From Prauserella salsuginis (GTDB lineage: Bacteria > Actinomycetota > Actinomycetes > Mycobacteriales > Pseudonocardiaceae), in NCBI RefSeq assembly GCF_024648885.1, contig NZ_JANBBF010000009.1, forward strand, positions 248,001 through 312,000: a DNA stretch of 64,000 bases, read 5' to 3'. The position numbers and the translations under genes were made by a program. The notes under the pieces are model-generated. The model saw only the letters and a program-made list of their open reading frames with translations. It was not told the DNA's origin and did no database searches. Positions 8,935 to 17,259 of the stretch are shown piece by piece. Position 1 is the stretch's first letter, and each line of letters starts with the position of its first letter.

Positions 8935-9468
8935 TCAGTCGCCGGCAGGCTGGTCGGAGCCAGGACCTGCGTGACGGGCCTGCAGGGCGGTGAGGTCGTC
9001 GTGCACGTCGCGCGGATCGACGCCCAGTTCCAGCCAGCCCAGCACCATCAGTCCCGTGTCACCTGTCGGCTCGGCGTCGCCGTCGGCCTCGGAGGAAAGC
9101 GGGTCGGCGGCGGGAAGTGCAGGGGAGACGGGTTCGATCTCGAGCGCCATCGCATCGCGCCCCAGCCTGCGTACCGTCGTCAGCCGGATCCGGACCTCAC
9201 GCCAGGCCAGTCGTCTGGTTCCGCCGAGGCTGCGGATCCGCAGGCCGGCGGCGTCGGCGGCCAACCGGGGGCGGACGACCGTGCCGTACGCGGCCGCCAA
9301 TGCCATCGCCACCGCACCGAGTCCGAACAGCAGCATGCCCGGCCGGTCGGCGGATCCCGACGCGGCGAACGCGCCGACGGCCGCGCCCGCGGCGAGCACC
9401 CAGCCGATCGCCACCAGCCCAGGATGAGTCGACCAACTGAGAGTGGAGTTATCCACAGGGGAATCCAC
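8935..9468 (-). CDS. PH-domain-like membrane protein (Rv0010c counterpart)
   Basis: Encodes about 177 residues: two adjacent hydrophobic segments (LVAIGWVLAAGAAVGAF and GMLLFGLGAVAMALAAAYG) followed by a domain resembling bacterial PH-like domains (VVRPRLAADAAGLRIRSLGGTRRLAWREV). A Pro/Ala-rich tail ends the protein. Position between ppiA and crgA equals Rv0010c. Its role is unknown; the context suggests envelope or division. The start is uncertain: the GTG at 9468 is chosen, a TTG at 9480 is possible, and neither has a good RBS. Confidence 0.75.
   Translation of the reverse strand: MDSPVDNSTLSWSTHPGLVAIGWVLAAGAAVGAFAASGSADRPGMLLFGLGAVAMALAAAYGTVVRPRLAADAAGLRIRSLGGTRRLAWREVRIRLTTVRRLGRDAMALEIEPVSPALPAADPLSSEADGDAEPTGDTGLMVLGWLELGVDPRDVHDDLTALQARHAGPGSDQPAGD
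9449..9457 (+). promoter_or_regulatory. Single DnaA-box-like 9-mer
   Basis: TTATCCACA matches the DnaA box consensus exactly and is followed by AATCCACAG at 9462-9470. It lies within the 5' end of the PH-like gene. With only one good box it is not an origin. Confidence 0.3.
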
Positions 9469-9536
9469 AGTGGGGATCAATCACACCGGTGTAATCCGAT
9501 GTCCTGCGGCGGCACCGAGCCGATCCGCCGATCGGC

Positions 9537-9803
9537 TCAACGCCATTTCATCGTCATGAGCAGGCCACTGATCATCAGGGCGAACCCGATCGCGAAGTTC
9601 CAGTTGCCCAGCTCCAGCATGAAGGGGATCTTGTCGCCCGCGAGATAGTTGACGACCAGCCAGGCCAACCCCAGCAGCATCAACCCGAACATGACGATCT
9701 TGTAGGGAAGCGGCGACGGACCGGCCGCTGCAACCTTGACCGGAGTTTTCCGGTCGGCCGGCGGGGTGTACGCCGTCTTCTTGCGGACCTTGGACTTGGG
9801 CAT
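9537..9803 (-). CDS. crgA: Cell division protein CrgA
   Basis: Encodes 88 residues with the CrgA layout: a basic N-terminus (MPKSKVRKK), two transmembrane segments (YKIVMFGLMLLGLAWLVVNYLAG and NWNFAIGFALMISGLLMTM) and a very short C-terminus ending MKWR. CrgA is a septal membrane protein that recruits FtsI and CwsA and influences FtsZ in actinobacteria. Length and motifs are typical. GAGGGA lies 7 nt before the ATG at 9803. The gene is divergent from the sortase gene. Confidence 0.95.
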   Translation of the reverse strand: MPKSKVRKKTAYTPPADRKTPVKVAAAGPSPLPYKIVMFGLMLLGLAWLVVNYLAGDKIPFMLELGNWNFAIGFALMISGLLMTMKWR

Positions 9804-9835
9804 TGATGTCCCTCGTGCTCTGCGAATCGAAACGC

Positions 9836-9875
9836 GTGGCGGACTTGGGCCACCGCCACTAAGACACGTTAACGT
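9836..9875. promoter_or_regulatory. Inverted repeats in crgA-sortase divergent region
   Basis: GTGGCGG (9836-9842) pairs with CCGCCAC (9853-9859), and 9866-9875 is the perfect palindrome ACGTTAACGT. Both lie between divergent genes where promoters must be, so one may be an operator. Confidence 0.35.
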
Positions 9876-10004
9876 AAGCGCCCACGCGTCCGAAGCAGTA
9901 CTGAGAAGCCCGTGAGCAGCGCGCCACACCGCGGCGTGCGACGCGGCGCGTCAAGTCCCGGCGCGCGCGACCACGGGCGAAAGTCATGGGCGAGAGGAGC
10001 CCCC

Positions 10005-10919
10005 TTGTCGACGTCCGACGAGGAACCCCCGGCCGCGAGGGTTCCGGCAACCGGTGCGGAATCGTCCGCGGTCAGCGCTGCGGACCGGCCGCCCGCGCCG
10101 CCGCCGCGGCCCCGTGGCGGGAAGGTGCGCACCGCCGTCCGAGGATTCGGCGAGGTGCTCATCACGCTCGGTCTCGTCCTGCTGCTGTTCGTGGTGTACG
10201 AGCTGTACGTCACGAACTGGAAGTCCGGCAGGCTCCAGAACGAGGCCAGCGCCCAGCTGGAGCAGGAATGGCGCAGTGCGCCGCAGGGGGATCGGGAACT
10301 CCACGTCGACCCGGCCGACGGCCAGGCGTTCGCCCGCATGTACATCCCCACCTTCGGTGTCGACTGGAGCTTCACCGTGCAGGAAGGGGTCGGTCCCGAT
10401 GCGCTGGAGATCGGCCCAGGGCACTACAAGAACACCGAGATGCCGGGCCAGCCCGGCAACGTCGGCATCGCGGGTCACCGCGTCGGCAAGGGCGCCCCGT
10501 TCAACGACCTCGACCTGCTGAACTCGTGCGACCCCGTCGTCATCGAAACCGGCGACAGCTTCTACGTCTACCGGGTGCTGCCCATGCGCGACGAGGTCGA
10601 CGGCTGGGCCGACGGCAAGGGTAGGCAGCAGCGCTGCGCGAACGTCGCCCCGCTGCAGGACAAGCAGCATGCCTACGACGAGACGTTCGGCAGGCGGATC
10701 GTGCTGCCGGACCGCGGCGACGCCGTCGCACCCGTGCCGTACAAGGCCCGCAACCCGCTGCCGAAGGCGTCGCAGGCCTCCCTGCTCACGCTCACCACCT
10801 GCCATCCGCAGTTCTCCGACGCCGAACGCATGATCATCCACGGGGTGCTGACGAACCAGTACAAGAAGTCCGAAGGCACCGGCTACGACGACCTGCTGGC
10901 CGAGATCGGGGAGGCGTGA
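10005..10919 (+). CDS. Class E sortase
   Basis: Encodes 304 residues: a disordered Pro/Ala-rich cytoplasmic N-terminus (1-40), one signal-anchor helix (about 49-68) and an extracytoplasmic sortase barrel. The catalytic triad is visible as His158 in GIAGHR, Cys266 in LTLTTCHP and Arg275 in AERMIIHG. Sortases join cell-wall sorting-signal proteins to peptidoglycan; class E is the housekeeping type in high-GC actinobacteria and usually recognises LAXTG. No sortase substrate is seen in the window. The start is the TTG at 10005 because GAGAGGAG lies just upstream; a GTG at 9912 would lengthen it. Confidence 0.92.
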   Translation: MSTSDEEPPAARVPATGAESSAVSAADRPPAPPPRPRGGKVRTAVRGFGEVLITLGLVLLLFVVYELYVTNWKSGRLQNEASAQLEQEWRSAPQGDRELHVDPADGQAFARMYIPTFGVDWSFTVQEGVGPDALEIGPGHYKNTEMPGQPGNVGIAGHRVGKGAPFNDLDLLNSCDPVVIETGDSFYVYRVLPMRDEVDGWADGKGRQQRCANVAPLQDKQHAYDETFGRRIVLPDRGDAVAPVPYKARNPLPKASQASLLTLTTCHPQFSDAERMIIHGVLTNQYKKSEGTGYDDLLAEIGEA

Positions 10920-10920
10920 C

Positions 10921-11076
10921 ATGTACGGCTGGATCTGGCGCCACCTGCCAGGGCCCGTGGCTCTGCGCGTCGTCGAGGCGATCGTGCTCGTGGCGGCCGT
11001 CGTGGCACTGCTGATGCTCGTCGTGTTCCCGTGGGTCGAACCGCTGCTCCCGTTCAACGACGTCTCGGTGCAGTAG
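10921..11076 (+). CDS. Small single-pass membrane protein paired with sortase
   Basis: Encodes 51 residues, MYGWIWRHLPGP then a hydrophobic helix (about 13-40) and PLLPFNDVSVQ. The ATG starts 1 bp after the sortase stop, so translation is almost certainly coupled. Small proteins of this type commonly follow class E sortase genes in Pseudonocardiaceae. No function is known; assistance to the sortase is inferred from position only. The last codons and the stop lie at the first unit of a degenerate tandem repeat. Confidence 0.75.
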   Translation: MYGWIWRHLPGPVALRVVEAIVLVAAVVALLMLVVFPWVEPLLPFNDVSVQ

Positions 11077-11139
11077 TCGTCTCGGCGCAGTAGATCTCGG
11101 TGCAGTAAGTCGCCGTGCAGTAAGTCGCCGTGCAGTGAT
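11061..11139. repeat. Degenerate 15-17 bp tandem repeat over a gene 3' end
   Basis: Five units related to CGTCTCGGTGCAGTAGT run through the end of the small membrane gene and beyond, so the stop-codon context is repeated. Later units shorten to CGCCGTGCAGTAAGT. Confidence 0.65.
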
Positions 11140-11222
11140 TCGCGAGCGGCTGGCTTCGGCCCGGATTTGCCTGCCGGGATAACTCGTTCCAGCAGCGCGC
11201 GGTTACCCCTCATCGTTCAGGT

Positions 11223-11250
11223 TCAGCACATCCCGGCCGGGATGTGCTGA
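11223..11250. terminator. 28-bp perfect palindrome
   Basis: TCAGCACATCCCGG is followed directly by its exact reverse complement. As RNA it would form a strong stem with almost no loop; as DNA it could bind a dimeric protein. It lies 147 bp past the small sortase partner and 19 bp before a possible small ORF. Confidence 0.5.
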
Positions 11251-11268
11251 CAACGAAAGGGGTAGGAG

Positions 11269-11361
11269 ATGCGCACGATTCGGACACTGGCGCGGGTCTG
11301 TGATCGACGCGATCGGCCCCAGCCAGTGGCTGACCATCTGACCGACGCCGAGTCGGGGTGA
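11269..11361 (+). CDS. Possible 30-residue ORF before trpG
   Basis: ATG at 11269 follows AAAGGGGTAGGAG, an excellent RBS, and reads MRTIRTLARVCDRRDRP to a TGA at 11359. The product resembles nothing recognised. The RBS is the only positive evidence. It could be a leader peptide for trpG, but it has no run of Trp codons. Confidence 0.25.
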   Translation: MRTIRTLARVCDRRDRPQPVADHLTDAESG

Positions 11362-11434
11362 CCGGCGGGCGCCGGGCGAACCAGTTCGCCCGGCGCCCGC
11401 CCGAAATCCCACACGGAGCCGGTATCCTGCGGTT

Positions 11435-12073
11435 ATGCGTGTACTGGTCGTCGACAACTACGACAGCTTCGTCTACAACCTCGTGCAGTACCTGGCGCAG
11501 CTCGGCGCCGAGCCCGAGGTGTGGCGCAACGACGTCGTCGACCCCGACACGGTGCCGCAGTTCGACGGCGTGCTCGTCTCGCCAGGCCCCGGAACGCCCG
11601 AGCGTGCGGGTCGCAGCATCGACGTGATCAACCGGTGCGCCGCCGACGGCGTGCCGATGCTCGGCGTGTGCCTCGGGCACCAGGCCCTGGGCGTCGCCTG
11701 GGGAGCCACCGTCGACCGCGCGCCCGAGCTGCTGCACGGCAAGACCAGCCAGGTGCAGCACGGCGGCGTGGGCGTGCTCGCCGGCCTGCCCGAACCGTTC
11801 ACCGCCACGCGTTACCACTCGCTGACCGTGCTGCCCGAGACGATTCCCGACGTCTTCGAGGTCACCGGCCGCACCGAGTCCGGCGTCGTCATGGGCATGC
11901 GCCACCGGGAGCTGCCGCTCGAAGGCGTGCAGTTCCATCCCGAGTCCGTGCTCACCCAGGGCGGCCACCGCATGCTCGCCAACTGGATGGCCGCCGCGGG
12001 CCACCGGGTCGCCCCCGCGACCGTCGACAGCCTCGAACAGGCCACCCGCGCCCTGCAGCAGGCGGCCGCCTGA
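11435..12073 (+). CDS. trpG: Anthranilate / aminodeoxychorismate synthase glutamine amidotransferase
   Basis: Encodes a 212-residue class I glutamine amidotransferase that supplies ammonia to a TrpE- or PabB-type partner. Motifs: VDNYDSFVYNL at the N-terminus, oxyanion loop SPGPGTPERAG, nucleophile Cys79 in LGVCLGHQALG, and the His-Glu pair in VQFHPESVLTQGG. The position before pknB equals Rv0013, annotated trpG or pabA; in actinobacteria this single subunit may serve both tryptophan and folate pathways. No synthase large subunit is in the window. Confidence 0.93.
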   Translation: MRVLVVDNYDSFVYNLVQYLAQLGAEPEVWRNDVVDPDTVPQFDGVLVSPGPGTPERAGRSIDVINRCAADGVPMLGVCLGHQALGVAWGATVDRAPELLHGKTSQVQHGGVGVLAGLPEPFTATRYHSLTVLPETIPDVFEVTGRTESGVVMGMRHRELPLEGVQFHPESVLTQGGHRMLANWMAAAGHRVAPATVDSLEQATRALQQAAA

Positions 12074-12253
12074 CACTCGTCGCGTCCGGCCCGAGCCGGG
12101 GTGGCCACGTAGCTCGCCGCGGTGTGCACGGGGCCGCGCTCCGCCTACCGTGTTCGCGGCCGGTCGCTCGCCGGGTCGGCTGCTGCAGTGAGCTCCGCCG
12201 TGTTCGCCGCTGAGCGCGAGCCGTCCCAGCCACAAGCAGTCCAGTGGACGTGA

Positions 12254-12273
12254 GCCGGCCTCACGAGGCCGGC
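12254..12273. terminator. Hairpin between trpG and pknB
   Basis: GCCGGCCT and AGGCCGGC pair across the loop CACG. No T-tract follows, which is usual for high-GC actinobacterial terminators. Confidence 0.6.
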
Positions 12274-12312
12274 CACCCGAGAAACCCCGCCGAGGAGCCC
12301 GCACACACGAGA

Positions 12313-12347
12313 ACGGCCGCGCCACCCGTCAGGGGCGGCGCGGCCGT
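12313..12347. terminator. Terminator for pknB operon / trpG
   Basis: ACGGCCGCGCC (12313-12323) pairs exactly with GGCGCGGCCGT (12337-12347) around a 13-nt loop. It lies 33 bp past the pknB stop, at the end of the seven-gene minus-strand operon. Confidence 0.75.
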
Positions 12348-12379
12348 CACGGCTCATCGCGGGCGGATCAGAGTTGCCG

Positions 12380-14386
12380 TTACCGAGGCGGGTCGAAGAT
12401 CCCGCCGCCGTCGTCTTCCTCCTCACTGGATGGCGACGACGATCCGTCCTCCTCGGCGCCGATGTACAGCGTCACCGGCTGGCCCTTCGTGATCGCCTCA
12501 CCGGGCGCGGGGCTGCTGTTGGTGACCTTGCCTACGTTCTCCTCGTCGGCGCCGGGATCGGCGACCCGGCTCGGCTGGTCGCCCTGCCAGCCCGCCTCCT
12601 TGAGCTTCTGCACGGCCTCCTCGTACGTCATGCCGGTCAGGTCCGGCATGTCCATCTGCTGGTTGGCGCCGTTGGACACCGTCAACTGGATGGTGTGGCC
12701 GCGTTCGAACTCGCCGGCGTTCGGCGTCTGGCTGATCACCGTGCCCTTCGGCTGTTCGCTGTCGGTGGTGGTGCGCGACACCGTGAAGCCGAGTTCCTCG
12801 AGCCGCGACTTCGCCTCGGGGAACTTCTTGCCCTGCATGTTCTCCACGGTGATCTTCTCAGGGGCCTTGCCCAGCGTGATCTTCACGCTCGTGCCCGATT
12901 CGATCTCGTGGTGGGCTGCCGGGTTCTGCTTGATGACCGTGTCAACGGCCGACGAGTCGTCGACCTCCTCGTAGTTCACGTCCTGGTCGAGCGACAGCCC
13001 GGCGTCCTTCAACGCCTGCTCGGCCTCGCCCTGGTCGAGGCCCTGCAGGTCCGGCACCCGCACCTGCGACGGCTTGACGCCCACCTGCAGAGTCAGCTGC
13101 TCGCTCACGTCCACGCGCGTGCCCGAGGACGGCGACACCGCCAGCACCGTGCCCCGCTGATCCGGGCTGCATGCGTTCGGGTCGTTCGGATCGGCCTGGG
13201 CCCGGCAGATGACCTCTTCCTGCTGAACGTTCGTGAAGCCCTCGGACTTCAGCTGTTCGACCGCCACCGCGGTCTGCTGCCCGACGACGTCCGGCACGGC
13301 CCGTTCGGTCGTCGAGTTGCTGTCGAACACACCGGCCAGCCAGGCGACGAACGCGACGAGACCGATGCCGAGCAGCACGAGCAGCGCGATGAGCCAGCCC
13401 TTCTTGCGGCGGCGCCTGCGCTCGTCCTCGTCGTCGTAGGCGGGGGCGTACTCGGCGTCGTCGTAGTCGCCGGCTGGGTCGCCCGCCGGCGCCCCCATCA
13501 CCTGGGTGCGTTCCTCGTCGGACATCACCATCGGCGCGGACGGGCGCTGCCCGGTGAGCGTGCGCACCAGGTCGGAGCGCATCTCCGCGGCCGACTGGTA
13601 ACGGTTGTCGGCACCCTTGGCGAGCGCCTTCAGCACCACCGCGTCGAGTTCGGGCGAGACCTCGGGGTTCATCGCCGACGGCGGTTTCGGGTCCTCCCGC
13701 ACGTGCTGGTAGGCCACCGCAACCGGCGAATCGCCCGTGAACGGCGGATCGCCCGTCACCAGTTCGTACAGCACGCAGCCAGCGGCGTAGACGTCGCTGC
13801 GGGCGTCGACCCGCTCACCCCGCGCCTGCTCCGGCGACAGGTACTGAGCCGTGCCGATGACCGCGGCCGTCTGCGTCATCGCGGCCTGGCCGTCGTGAAC
13901 GGCGCGGGCGATGCCGAAGTCCATCACCTTGACCGCACCGTTGCGCGTGATCATCACGTTCGCCGGCTTGACGTCGCGATGCACGATGCCGTGACGGTGC
14001 GAGAAGTCCAGCGCCGCCGACACGTCCGCCATGACCTCCATGGCCCGCTGCTCCGGCATCGGACCCTCGGTCTTGACGATGTCACGCAGCGTCCTGCCCT
14101 CGACGTACTCCATGACGATGTAGGGCAGCGGGCCGTACTCGGTGTCGGCCTCACCCGTGTCGTACACGGCGACGATGGCGGGGTGGTTCAGCGCGGCGGC
14201 GTTCTGCGCCTCGCGGCGGAACCGCTCCTGGAACTGGGGGTCGCGGGCGAGGTCGGCACGCAGGATCTTGACGGCCACCTCGCGGCCGAGCCGCACGTCG
14301 TGGGCGTGGTGGACCTCGGACATGCCGCCGTATCCGAGCGTGTCGCCAAGCTCGTAGCGGTTGGAGAGCATTCTCGGTGCGCTCAT
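12380..14386 (-). CDS. pknB: Ser/Thr protein kinase PknB with four PASTA domains
   Basis: Encodes 668 residues. The cytoplasmic kinase domain (about 11-275) has the Gly loop GYGGMSEV, Lys40, HRDVKPAN with Asp138 and DFG Asp156; activation-loop Thr171 and Thr173 match the M. tuberculosis autophosphorylation sites in number and context. A linker, a transmembrane helix (331-353) and four PASTA repeats follow; PASTA domains sense muropeptides or lipid II outside the cell. PknB phosphorylates cell-wall and division proteins and is essential in mycobacteria. The ATG at 14386 overlaps the pknA stop (ATGA), so translation is coupled. Confidence 0.97.
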   Translation of the reverse strand: MSAPRMLSNRYELGDTLGYGGMSEVHHAHDVRLGREVAVKILRADLARDPQFQERFRREAQNAAALNHPAIVAVYDTGEADTEYGPLPYIVMEYVEGRTLRDIVKTEGPMPEQRAMEVMADVSAALDFSHRHGIVHRDVKPANVMITRNGAVKVMDFGIARAVHDGQAAMTQTAAVIGTAQYLSPEQARGERVDARSDVYAAGCVLYELVTGDPPFTGDSPVAVAYQHVREDPKPPSAMNPEVSPELDAVVLKALAKGADNRYQSAAEMRSDLVRTLTGQRPSAPMVMSDEERTQVMGAPAGDPAGDYDDAEYAPAYDDEDERRRRRKKGWLIALLVLLGIGLVAFVAWLAGVFDSNSTTERAVPDVVGQQTAVAVEQLKSEGFTNVQQEEVICRAQADPNDPNACSPDQRGTVLAVSPSSGTRVDVSEQLTLQVGVKPSQVRVPDLQGLDQGEAEQALKDAGLSLDQDVNYEEVDDSSAVDTVIKQNPAAHHEIESGTSVKITLGKAPEKITVENMQGKKFPEAKSRLEELGFTVSRTTTDSEQPKGTVISQTPNAGEFERGHTIQLTVSNGANQQMDMPDLTGMTYEEAVQKLKEAGWQGDQPSRVADPGADEENVGKVTNSSPAPGEAITKGQPVTLYIGAEEDGSSSPSSEEEDDGGGIFDPPR

Positions 14387-15789
14387 TGCTCGGTGCCGTC
14401 CCACTTCGTCCACGGTGTGCCCGTCATGCCTTCTGCGTTCTCGTCCAGGGCCCCGACGGTGCCGTCGGGGCCGGTTGTCGGTTGGCCGGCGGTACCCACG
14501 CCGGTTGCGTCGATGACCGCTTCGCCACCGATGTCGCCCGACGCCTGCGACCAGTTACTGCCGGTCGGCGGCGGCTGGTCCCCGACCCTGCCGGGAGGCG
14601 GGTCGGAGTCCTGTCCGAGCAGCACGATCAGCAGGGCGGCGACGACGGCCACGACCAGGACGGCGGCCAACGTGAGAAGTATCCACATCCCCGCGGGCCG
14701 CTGTCGCTGGTGAGCCCCCGGCGCGCCCACGCCCGGCGGCGTCATGCCGTGGGACGTGCCCCCGTGCCCCCCCATGACGCCGTTCTGAGCCGGTGAGACC
14801 GGTGACACCGGCTGCATCGACGGGTGAGATCCCTGCCCCACCGTATTCGGCTGTGGCTGATTTCCGGCCTGTCCCGCCTGTGTGACCTGGCCCGCGGGCG
14901 CGCCCGTGACCTGGCCACCTGCCGTGCCGTAGCCCGCGATCCCGGACGGCACCGGCAGTGGATGGCCCGCCTTCACGGCGGCGACGGCCGCGGCGAACTC
15001 GCCTCCGCTGGCGTAGCGCTGACGCGGATCCTTCACCAATGTGGCTTCGATCACGGCGCGGGCCGCGGGCGGCACGTCCGGCGGCAACGGCGGCGGCACG
15101 TCGCGGATGTGCATCATCGCCACGGTCACCGCGTTCTCCGACAGGAACGGCCTGCGCCCGGCGAGGCACTCGTACCCGCACACCGCGAGCGAATAGACGT
15201 CGCTTCCCGGCTCGGCGTCCTGCCCGAGTGCCTGCTCAGGGGCGATGTAGTGGGCGGTGCCCATCACCATGCCGTTGCGCGTCACGGGCGCCGAGTCCGC
15301 GGCCTTGGCGATGCCGAAGTCCGTCAGCTTCACCGCCCCCGTGGGCGTGACCATGATGTTGCCGGGCTTGACGTCGCGGTGCACCAGGCCGCGTTCGTGC
15401 GCGGCCTGCAGCGCGTGGCCCGCCTGCTCCAGCACGTCGAGGGTGCGTTCGGCCGAGATCCGGCCCTCCCGCTGCAGGATCCCCGCCAGCGGTTCGCCCT
15501 CGACCATCTCCATGACCAGGAACGCGATCGCCGACTCGCCGGCTTCGGTCTCGCCGTAGTCGTGTACCGCGGCGATGTTCTGGTGGTTCAGCGACGCGGT
15601 CGTCTTCGCCTCCGCGCGGAACCGGTGGAGGAACTCGGCGTTGCCGGACAACTCGGCCTTGAGGATCTTCACCGCCACCGGCCGGTCCAGCCGGGTGTCA
15701 CTGGCTTCCCACACCTCGCCCATGCCGCCGACGGCGATTTGGCTGGTCAGCCGGTAGCGCTCCGCGATCAGTTGCCCGGTCGACAGCAT
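14383..15789 (-). CDS. pknA: Ser/Thr protein kinase PknA
   Basis: Encodes 468 residues. The kinase domain (about 12-270) carries Lys41, HRDVKPGN with Asp139 and DFG Asp157. A Gln/Gly/Pro-rich linker leads to one transmembrane segment ([24 protein letters not shown]) and a short extracytoplasmic tail without PASTA domains. PknA controls cell shape and division together with PknB, with Wag31 and FtsZ among known targets in mycobacteria. Its ATG follows the pbpA stop with no gap and its own stop overlaps pknB. Confidence 0.96.
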   Translation of the reverse strand: MLSTGQLIAERYRLTSQIAVGGMGEVWEASDTRLDRPVAVKILKAELSGNAEFLHRFRAEAKTTASLNHQNIAAVHDYGETEAGESAIAFLVMEMVEGEPLAGILQREGRISAERTLDVLEQAGHALQAAHERGLVHRDVKPGNIMVTPTGAVKLTDFGIAKAADSAPVTRNGMVMGTAHYIAPEQALGQDAEPGSDVYSLAVCGYECLAGRRPFLSENAVTVAMMHIRDVPPPLPPDVPPAARAVIEATLVKDPRQRYASGGEFAAAVAAVKAGHPLPVPSGIAGYGTAGGQVTGAPAGQVTQAGQAGNQPQPNTVGQGSHPSMQPVSPVSPAQNGVMGGHGGTSHGMTPPGVGAPGAHQRQRPAGMWILLTLAAVLVVAVVAALLIVLLGQDSDPPPGRVGDQPPPTGSNWSQASGDIGGEAVIDATGVGTAGQPTTGPDGTVGALDENAEGMTGTPWTKWDGTEQ

Positions 15790-17259
15790 CTAGCCACCCC
15801 CGAGACCGGCGGAGATGGTGGCCCTTGCGATTTCGGCGGCGACCGTGCCACCCGTCGCCGCCAGCCCGCGGTTGCCGCCCGATTCGACGATCACCGCGAC
15901 GGCGATCTTCGGGTCGTCGTGCGGCGCGAACGCCGTGTACCAGGCATGCGGCGGGATGTTCTTCGGGTCGGAGCCGTGCTCGGCCGTGCCCGTCTTCGAG
16001 GCGATCTTCAGGTCCGAGTCCTTGCCACCGCCGCCGGTGTTCTCCTCGGACTGGATCATCATCTGCGTCAGCGCCTCGGCGGACTCGTCCGACATCGCCG
16101 GTTCGCCGGTCAGCTCCTCCTCGCCGATGTCCTCGATGGTCGACAGGTCCGGGGCCAACCGCGACTTGACGAGCTTCGGCTTCATCGCCATGCCGTCGTT
16201 GGCGACCGTCGCCGCCAACAGCGCGTCCTGCAACGGCGTCAGCCGCACGTCGCGCTGGCCGATGCCGCTCTGATACAGCGCCGCCTCGCTCTCCAGCTCG
16301 CCCAGGCTCGACGGCACGACACTCAGCGGGACCTGCAGGTCGTCCTGGCCGATGCCGAAGTTCTCCGCCGTCGCGCGGAGCTTGGCGGCCCCGAGGTCGC
16401 CCGCGATCTCCGCGAACGCCGTGTTGCACGAGTACTTCAGCGCGTCCTTGAGCGTGCTGCCGGGGCAGGTGGCGCCGCCGTAGTTCTCGAGCTGGGTGTT
16501 CGTGTGCGGCAGCGTGACCTCGGAGTCGGGGGTGACGCTCGCGTCGGGCTCCATGCCGTCCTCGAGCGCGGCGGCCGTCGTGACGATCTTGAACGTCGAC
16601 CCGGGCGGGTACGTTTCCCGCACGGCCCGGTTCATCATCGGATTGCCCTCGGCCTCGGAGTACTCCTTCCACGCCTGCTGCTGCTCGTCGCCGTTGTGAG
16701 AGGCCAGCCGGTTCGGGTCGTACGACGGCGTCGACACCATGCCGAGGATGTCGCCGTTCTTCGGGTTCATCGCCACGACCGAGCCCGTGTAGCCGTTCTC
16801 GGTCATCGCCCGGTACGCCGCTTCTTGCACCGCGGGCTGGATCGTCAACCGCACGTTGCCGCCGCGCGGGTCACGTCCGGTGACCATGTCCGACAGCCTG
16901 CGCACGAACAGCCGCGGATCGGAACCGTTGAGGAACGCGTCCTCGGCGTTCTCGAGGCCGCCCGCGCCGTACATGATCGAGTAGTAGCCGGTCACGGGCG
17001 CATACATCGGGCCGTTGCGGTAGGTGCGCAGAAAGTTGAAGTTGTCGTTCGACGGTTCGACGCCCGCGAGCACCTGGCCCGCCTCGTTGGAGACGATCTT
17101 GCCGCGTTCACGGGAGTACTCCTCGTACAGCACCCGTGAGTTCCGGGAATCGGACGCGTAGTCGTCGCCCCGGACCACCTGGACGTACGTCGTGTTGGCC
17201 AGTAGCAGAGTCAGCATCGCCAGCATGACCATGCCGACCTTGCGCAGGGGAGTGTTCAC
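15790..17259 (-). CDS. pbpA: Penicillin-binding protein A (transpeptidase)
   Basis: Encodes a 489-residue class B PBP: short cytoplasmic start, membrane anchor (about 8-25), dimerisation-type N-domain and a transpeptidase domain. Active-site motifs are Ser221-Thr-Phe-Lys224 (PPGSTFK), Ser277-Cys-Asn279 and Lys422-Thr-Gly. It crosslinks peptidoglycan at the septum or poles and pairs with the RodA/FtsW-type glycosyltransferase encoded just upstream. In mycobacteria PbpA is a PknB substrate. The start overlaps the rodA stop by 4 nt. Confidence 0.96.
   Translation of the reverse strand: MNTPLRKVGMVMLAMLTLLLANTTYVQVVRGDDYASDSRNSRVLYEEYSRERGKIVSNEAGQVLAGVEPSNDNFNFLRTYRNGPMYAPVTGYYSIMYGAGGLENAEDAFLNGSDPRLFVRRLSDMVTGRDPRGGNVRLTIQPAVQEAAYRAMTENGYTGSVVAMNPKNGDILGMVSTPSYDPNRLASHNGDEQQQAWKEYSEAEGNPMMNRAVRETYPPGSTFKIVTTAAALEDGMEPDASVTPDSEVTLPHTNTQLENYGGATCPGSTLKDALKYSCNTAFAEIAGDLGAAKLRATAENFGIGQDDLQVPLSVVPSSLGELESEAALYQSGIGQRDVRLTPLQDALLAATVANDGMAMKPKLVKSRLAPDLSTIEDIGEEELTGEPAMSDESAEALTQMMIQSEENTGGGGKDSDLKIASKTGTAEHGSDPKNIPPHAWYTAFAPHDDPKIAVAVIVESGGNRGLAATGGTVAAEIARATISAGLGGG

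Larger units (their letters stand above)
11077..11434. other. Sortase-trpG intergenic region
   Basis: These 358 bp hold the tail of the tandem repeat, a 28-bp perfect palindrome at 11223-11250 and a possible 30-codon frame at 11269. No other gene is seen. Confidence 0.6.
12074..12379. other. Convergent trpG-pknB intergenic region
   Basis: These 306 bp separate convergent genes and hold two GC-rich hairpins (12254-12273 and 12313-12347) suited to bidirectional termination. No gene is seen. Confidence 0.65.

Noticed and set aside
9449-9470. DnaA-box match as a replication origin
   Set aside because: One perfect 9-mer plus one partial site inside a coding region; a real oriC has many boxes next to dnaA/dnaN, which are not in the window.
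12374-17139. Very long plus-strand open frames opposite pknB, pknA and pbpA
   Set aside because: They are antisense to genes with complete catalytic motifs; long antisense frames are expected in GC-rich DNA.
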